Made by a program: the position numbers and the translations under genes. A stretch of 64,000 nt of DNA from positions 62,001-126,000 of the forward strand of contig JBEKCD010000003.1 of NCBI GenBank assembly GCA_050015055.1, in the 5' to 3' direction. This DNA is from JBEKCD01 sp050015055 (lineage in GTDB: Archaea; Thermoproteota; Bathyarchaeia; Bathyarchaeales; Bathycorpusculaceae). Below the pieces are notes generated by a model, which was not told the DNA's origin, did no database searches, and worked only from the letters and a program-made list of their open reading frames with translations. This document shows, in pieces, positions 59,607 to 64,000 of this stretch (positions are counted from its first letter, which is position 1; every line of letters starts with the position of its first letter).

Positions 59607-60335
59607 ATGATGGTTATGGCTGATGTCTTGAAAATTATTCAGCAGAGACAGTCAATGAGGGTTCCTTTTGATCCGAATCGTCCGGTGTCCAAGGAGAGCC
59701 TGAAGCAGATCCTAGAGGCGGCGCGTTGGGCGCCGACGGCTCACAATATGCAGAACTTCGAAATTCTTGTCGTTGATGACAAGGAGGTTCTGGAGAAGAT
59801 TGGAAAAATCAAGTCTCATGTGTCGGAGGCGTTCATCCGTGAGAACTACCAGCAGCTGTCATTCTCGGAAGAGGAGTTGCTTCAGAAGAAGGTCGGAATC
59901 CTCGGCACCAATTTTCCGCCGGATTGGAGGGATCCTGCCAAGCTGGACAAGGCTGTTCGTGAGAGCGCGCCTTCGCCCCTGAACCAACGCATCAGAGGCA
60001 GTCCGCTGCTGCTGATAGTGATCTATGATTCTAGGAAGAGAGCGCCTGCTTCCGGGGGGGATGTTTTGGGTTTCATTAGCTTGGGCTGTATTATGGAGAA
60101 CATGTGGCTTGTGGCCCAGTCGCTTGGAATAAGCTTTCACATATTGAGTGTGTTCAGCGGAGATGCCGTGGAAAAAGAGGTGAAGCGGATTCTTGGAGTC
60201 CCCGAATACATGAAGATTGCTTTTGCCATCCGTCTGGGATACCCCGTCTCCAGGCCGGCTAAACAGCTGAGAGTGCGCCGCGATTTAGAAATGTTCACGC
60301 ATCATAATGAGTTTGGGAACAAGGGCTTTAGCTGA
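59607..60335 (+). CDS. nitroreductase-family flavoprotein
   Basis: 242 aa FMN-dependent reductase: RQSMRVPFDPNRPVSKESLK, LEAARWAPTAHNMQNFEILV near the N-terminus (FMN contacts), a middle insertion (YQQLSFSEEELLQKKVGILG), then LGCIMENMWLVAQSLGISFH and IAFAIRLGYPVSRPAKQLR at the end. The natural substrate is unknown. ATG 59607 or 59619 possible. Confidence 0.88.
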   Translation: MMVMADVLKIIQQRQSMRVPFDPNRPVSKESLKQILEAARWAPTAHNMQNFEILVVDDKEVLEKIGKIKSHVSEAFIRENYQQLSFSEEELLQKKVGILGTNFPPDWRDPAKLDKAVRESAPSPLNQRIRGSPLLLIVIYDSRKRAPASGGDVLGFISLGCIMENMWLVAQSLGISFHILSVFSGDAVEKEVKRILGVPEYMKIAFAIRLGYPVSRPAKQLRVRRDLEMFTHHNEFGNKGFS

Positions 60336-60442
60336 GAAAACGTTGTCTTGTTTTCACGATTCCCAACACGTGCGTATATGGGAAAAAAGCGTTAGAGGAT
60401 AGATTAGCTGGCTTGTGAGAGGAAGTTTGAGGCGTTGTTGGA

Positions 60443-61366
60443 ATGGGCGTGAACCTGCAAGTTTTGGCTATGCAATCAGTTCCTCGTCTCGCGAAGAAAT
60501 TAGGAGTAAAGGTGAGTTTTCCAGAGCGTGCATTGAGTGTTTCACTGACTCCAGATGAGTTTAGAAGGCTTCTGGACGACTGTGGAAGGATTATTGATTC
60601 TTTTTTTAAGAAATTCAAAATTTCATGGTGGGATGTCTACGTCAACTCAGATATTGGCTTAGAGCGAATGGCGATAGCGCGAGAAATGCAGCTGCGTGAG
60701 CATGATGTTGTACTCGACATCGGCTGTGGCAGAGGGTATTTCTCGGTCGCAGCTGCAAAATCGTCGCGGATCGTCGTAGGCGTGGACTTAATGGATGGAG
60801 TTGAGCGTCCAGGCTGGTGGAGAAACTTCAACACTTGTATGAACGAACTGAACCTCTGCGAAAGAGTCTCTGCCGTTAAGTCGGACGCTGAACATTTGCC
60901 ACTTAGATCTTCTTCCTTCGCTGTGGTCGCTGCAGTTCACTCGATTCGCAATTTCCCAAGCTACCTTTCCGTTGAGACTGCACTCAAAGAGATGAAACGC
61001 GTAGCTGTGAGGGGGGGACGGGTAATAATTGTTGAAAGCCTTCCCGTTGCTCGGACCAAAGCCCAGGAGAGCCACCTGCTAATGTTCAAATGTAAAGTGA
61101 AATGGACGAGTGGGGAATTGAATTATCCATCTGAAGTGAGGGTGGCGAAAATGTTCGAGAAAACGGGGTTTAAAAGAATCAAAATCAAGAGACTCAGCTA
61201 CAATTGGAGCGCGACGCCACCACTCTTTTGCATAGATAACCATCTTGCATCATTGACTGGAAGCGAAAGAGAAAAGGCCAAAGAAGAATATGATAAAGCC
61301 GCTGGCATGATTAGGAGATGGGGTGAAGTCTCTCCTCCAGTTCTTTTCGCAGAAGGAACCAAATAG
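60443..61366 (+). CDS. SAM-dependent methyltransferase
   Basis: 307 aa class I methyltransferase. Motif I VLDIGCGRGYFSVAAA (about 91-106), acidic motif II VVGVDLMDG, SDAEHLPLRSSSFAVV motif III and EMKRVAVRGGRVIIVE after it. An extra N-terminal 85 residues precede the fold. Target small molecule or macromolecule is unknown. ATG at 60443. Confidence 0.85.
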   Translation: MGVNLQVLAMQSVPRLAKKLGVKVSFPERALSVSLTPDEFRRLLDDCGRIIDSFFKKFKISWWDVYVNSDIGLERMAIAREMQLREHDVVLDIGCGRGYFSVAAAKSSRIVVGVDLMDGVERPGWWRNFNTCMNELNLCERVSAVKSDAEHLPLRSSSFAVVAAVHSIRNFPSYLSVETALKEMKRVAVRGGRVIIVESLPVARTKAQESHLLMFKCKVKWTSGELNYPSEVRVAKMFEKTGFKRIKIKRLSYNWSATPPLFCIDNHLASLTGSEREKAKEEYDKAAGMIRRWGEVSPPVLFAEGTK

Positions 61367-61607
61367 CCTTAGTTCCATTTCTTGCAAGAGAACCCAGCGT
61401 TTCTCTCTTACGGGAGGAGTATTACTCCAGTGTTGCCCCAGGTACAATGCCGTGATACTTACCGTCAAAACCCGAGAATGAGTCTTTGCTCAGCCCCTCG
61501 GCCCTGAAGTCAAATTTCTCGTAAAGATTTTTTGAGCTCACCTGACTAGCTCTTTGAGTAACAGATTTATGCGCTAGAACAGACTACAGTTTCTTGAGGA
61601 AGGCAAT

Positions 61608-61910
61608 TTGGAGGCTTTCATTCTAGTTAACACGGATGCCGGTGTCTTGTGGCAAGTTCTGGAGTCTATGCTCAAGATTGATGGTGTGAAGACGGCTTAT
61701 GGGGTGACGGGGCAGTTCGACGCGGTGGTTTTGGTACAGTTTTCGGATTTGGACTATCTGGGGAAGATTATTGAGAGAATCCACCACGTGAAGGGAGTGC
61801 TTCGAACTCAGACTTTGATGACCATTCCGGCGCCTATGGGAACAGGCAGCGTGATGCCGAGCTTGTCTGAAGAAGAGAGGATGGGGCCGAACGGCTATCC
61901 TGACAGGTGA
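61608..61910 (+). CDS. stand-alone Lrp/AsnC ligand-binding (RAM) domain
   Basis: 100 aa without a DNA-binding helix: AFILVNTDAGVLWQVLESML, GVKTAYGVTGQFDAVVLVQF, then LDYLGKIIERIHHVKGVLRT and TLMTIPAPM. The beta-alpha-beta pattern is that of Lrp C-terminal domains that bind amino acids and form ring oligomers. Archaea often carry such single-domain versions that modulate full-length Lrp proteins. TTG start with GAGGAAGG upstream. Confidence 0.85.
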   Translation: MEAFILVNTDAGVLWQVLESMLKIDGVKTAYGVTGQFDAVVLVQFSDLDYLGKIIERIHHVKGVLRTQTLMTIPAPMGTGSVMPSLSEEERMGPNGYPDR

Positions 61911-62437
61911 ATATTTAGTGCGCGCATAACGCAGCAAACTAGGATTACGACGGCAAAAAATGGCACGTGCTTACTTTACTCCTTTTACGTTAGTGCCTCG
62001 GCTCTTGAGATTCCTTTCGAGTAATCCTTTTTGTGAATGCGCTCGATATGAAACTGCGCCACCGCTACTGTATCGTCCTCGCCGCGAGGGTTGACAAAAC
62101 TGAAGCCACATGGACACGTCATATTAGACTTCTTAGCCACATCTTCCATCTTCCTGACAGTTCATGTTCATTGCGCATACACTGCACCTGTGTTGACGCT
62201 TACAATATGATGTGACAGTACTCTACAGCAACAAATGCGCGTGCTCTCAGTGATGCAGGCTCTATTTCGGTTGATTAAGAAATGACAAATCTACATTTTC
62301 GCCAGTCATTTTGTTCCCACTTGTGAGTGGTGATAGCTGGAAAATTAAACTATCTGTTATTTTATGGAGAGTTCAGAGCGGGCGTTGCGTTAATCATATA
62401 AGCCAATGCTTTGGTAGTGTGTTTCCGGGGAAAGAGA
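61911..62437. other. intergenic stretch of about 520 nt
   Basis: No gene recognised on either strand. A GCGCGC tract is at 61920-61925. AT-rich sequence at about 62335-62400 may be the promoter of the next gene. Confidence 0.4.
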
Positions 62438-62758
62438 ATGGTTGAAATATCTTGGGGCAAGGCTTTAGGATACGGCGTAAGATACATTGCGTACATTATT
62501 CTCTGGGCTATCATTGGCGGTCTGATAGTTGCAGGAGGAGCAATTACGATCGTGGCGTCTGCGAACATCAAGTATGACTCGACTAGTCAGACGTTCGACA
62601 CTTCGGGCATGAATCTCGGAGGGGTAATCCTAGGCGTAATCATCATCGTAATCGGAGAAATATTGATTATCCTTGGAGCTATCGCGTCGTACTTCAAGCT
62701 CATGGCCAGACTGATCACTGAAACCGATACTTCAATGCCGCCACGCCCTCCGCCCTAA
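62438..62758 (+). CDS. small membrane protein, 106 aa
   Basis: Two transmembrane helices: YIAYIILWAIIGGLIVAGGA and GGVILGVIIIVIGEILIILG, with a short outside loop (ANIKYDSTSQTFDTSGMN) and a Pro-rich end. The ATG at 62438 follows GGGGAAAGAGA; an in-frame TTG at 62411 is less likely. Function unknown, a common archaeal small membrane type. Confidence 0.75.
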   Translation: MVEISWGKALGYGVRYIAYIILWAIIGGLIVAGGAITIVASANIKYDSTSQTFDTSGMNLGGVILGVIIIVIGEILIILGAIASYFKLMARLITETDTSMPPRPPP

Positions 62759-62907
62759 ACAATCTCATAGAACACGAAAGTCTAAGTGCGAGAAGCTGCG
62801 GTAAAATCCCGATTTGCGCACGCTGGCGTTCATGGAAGTCTCATAAAAAGTACTGCCCACACTCCATTTTTCTATTGTTTGCGCGCGGTAGATGCTTGTT
62901 TCGGGGG
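62759..62907. other. spacer between converging genes
   Basis: About 150 nt; contains GCGCGCG at 62881-62887. No gene. Confidence 0.3.
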
Positions 62908-64000
62908 TTAGTCTTCTCTCCACTTGAATAGTCTCGCTGCGGCTACGAAGGCAACGATAGTGATTACTGCGACTACTACGAGGTCTATTGTTGCCTGTGT
63001 GTAGTTGCTGTATATCATGACGCCGTTGAGTCCGTCGATGATGTAGAACAGGGGTAGGACGTGTGCGAAAGTCTGCAAGTACGTGGGCATGAGCGAGATG
63101 GGGAAGAAGGTGCCGGAGAGGAACATCATGGGGAAAGTTATGACGTTTCCGATGACGCTGGCTGTTTCTGTGCTCTTTGAGATGGTTCCCACAAGCATGC
63201 CGAGCGAAGCGAAGAACATGGGGCCCAGCACCAAGAATGGGATTAGCCACGGTGAGAGCGCGACGTGTGCGTGAAAAGCGACGACTCCTACGGCGGTCAT
63301 CAACAAGAATGACATCGATGAGAGGAGGATGTAGAAGAGTACTTTAGAGGCCAGCCACTCCATCTTGGTGAGAGGGGTCAGCGATAGCTGTTTGAACAGT
63401 TTTATTCTCTTGTACTCGGAGGATATGTTTACGAGGGAGAACATGGGGCTGATGAGTATGGCGAAACCGATGAGGCCTGGAACCAGGAAGTCGATGTACT
63501 TGGTCACCTGAGAATTGGCCGTGGTCTGCGTTACGCCGATGATTGCTGAAGCGCCGTAACGTTCAAGGTTAAACCGGTATATCACTCCTGTTACGGTTCC
63601 GCTCACGATTTCACTGGAGCTCTGCGAAGGGTTGCCGTAGAGTGTCACGTTCACGGGTTGGCCGGCTGAGTAGTTGGCCGAGAAATCTGCGGGGATGATT
63701 ATTCCGTCGGAGGCGGAGTGAGCTGAGAGGTATTGAGAAAAGTTTTCAGAAGTGCTCACATTTACCAGGTTGACTGTGCCTGCGCCGTTTAGGGCGGCTA
63801 TGAAGGGAGTGGAGTAAGGGCCAGTGTCGTGGTTTTGAACGTAGAGTGTCATCGTGCCGGAAAGGCCGCTTTGGAAGATTGCGCCGAAGATGAGTATGAG
63901 GATGACTGGGAATATTAGGCCGAAGAACAGTCCTGCCGCGTTTCTTAGGTATCCTCGGCCGAAAACGCGGAGGTCAGATATGATTCTTTTTGCACTGGGC
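62908..64000 (-). CDS. ABC-2 type permease, N-terminus off the right edge
   Basis: The frame stays open to base 64000, so the visible 364 codons lack the true start. Upstream of the internal Met at 63852 are SAKRIISDLRVFGRGYLRNA and the first membrane helix (GLIFPVILILIFGAIFQSG). An outside loop with small-residue sequence (TVNLVNVSTSENFSQYL) and five more helices follow (LVPGLIGFAILISPMFSLV, VLFYILLSSMSFLLMTAVGV, WLIPFLVLGPMFFASLGMLV, ...). ABC-2 family drug or lipid exporter permease; the ATPase would lie beyond the window. Confidence 0.88.
   Translation of the reverse strand, partial: PSAKRIISDLRVFGRGYLRNAAGLFFGLIFPVILILIFGAIFQSGLSGTMTLYVQNHDTGPYSTPFIAALNGAGTVNLVNVSTSENFSQYLSAHSASDGIIIPADFSANYSAGQPVNVTLYGNPSQSSSEIVSGTVTGVIYRFNLERYGASAIIGVTQTTANSQVTKYIDFLVPGLIGFAILISPMFSLVNISSEYKRIKLFKQLSLTPLTKMEWLASKVLFYILLSSMSFLLMTAVGVVAFHAHVALSPWLIPFLVLGPMFFASLGMLVGTISKSTETASVIGNVITFPMMFLSGTFFPISLMPTYLQTFAHVLPLFYIIDGLNGVMIYSNYTQATIDLVVVAVITIVAFVAAARLFKWRED

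Noticed and set aside
1..64000. rRNA genes or virus structural genes
   Set aside because: None seen; no rRNA-like conserved stretches and no capsid, portal or terminase motifs.

Overview
The window looks like archaeal chromosome. It carries an archaeal/eukaryotic-type elongation factor 1A with a GTG start, a DRG/OBG-type GTPase with a C-terminal TGS domain, Lrp/AsnC regulators, many TATA-like boxes 25-40 nt upstream of starts, and a tRNA-Leu that appears to have a non-canonical archaeal intron. A mesophilic TACK-type archaeon, perhaps Bathyarchaeia-like, is my best guess; this is inference and needs a marker-gene tree.

Layout. 1-13.4 kb is ordinary backbone: 2-hydroxyacid dehydrogenase (cut by the left edge), a membrane-anchored G1-type (glutamic) peptidase, cupin, homoserine dehydrogenase, a soluble PAS-GAF-GAF histidine kinase, EF-1A, GTPase, a CDGSH iron-sulfur protein, a DsrE-like protein, an Lrp regulator and an amidohydrolase. 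The backbone resumes at about 55.1 kb: MarR plus ABC exporter, SDR, glutamine cyclotransferase, nitroreductase, methyltransferase, a stand-alone Lrp ligand domain, a small membrane protein, and an ABC-2 permease cut by the right edge.

Between them, about 13.54-54.89 kb is an accessory island inserted at the 3' end of the tRNA-Leu gene. A 17-nt sequence from the tRNA 3' end is repeated exactly at the far end (13540-13556 and 54873-54889). The core CCCCCCGCAC recurs inside at 48594 and 53343. The copy at 48594 sits exactly at the centre of a perfect 16-nt inverted repeat, like an intact phage-type att site with integrase-arm sequences. I read this as tandem integrations of related elements: A (about 13.5-48.6 kb, with a full tyrosine integrase), B (about 48.6-53.35 kb, no integrase) and a remnant C (53.35-54.89 kb, with an integrase N-terminal remnant and a broken tRNA-like sequence).

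Element A is packed with likely defence and conflict genes: a coiled-coil PD-(D/E)XK protein, an RNase J-like beta-CASP enzyme, a three-gene ABC-3C-type system (SMC-like ATPase, middle component, Mrr-like nuclease), an RHH/helix-turn-helix/PIN toxin module followed by a TIM-barrel-like protein of unknown function, a type IIG restriction-methylase fusion, an HD phosphohydrolase overlapped by an ImmA/IrrE-type peptidase gene, an AlbA/Schlafen protein, a GmrSD-like DUF262/DUF1524 enzyme, and an overlapping four-gene operon (HAD phosphatase, membrane-anchored DUF5919-like protein, HIT, hexapeptide acetyltransferase). Element B holds a metallophosphoesterase and an unfamiliar protein of about 579 aa.

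The most unusual signal is a set of short alternating GC tracts (GCGCGC up to GCGCGCGCGC). They are far more frequent than base composition predicts and sit mostly between genes of the island. Several coincide with abrupt gene truncations: a transposase fragment, a TPR fragment, a kelch fragment with a tract on each side, and a tRNA-like fragment. They divide the island into gene modules, including one interval that contains just the ABC-3C system and small debris. They may be recombination hot spots or cassette boundaries.
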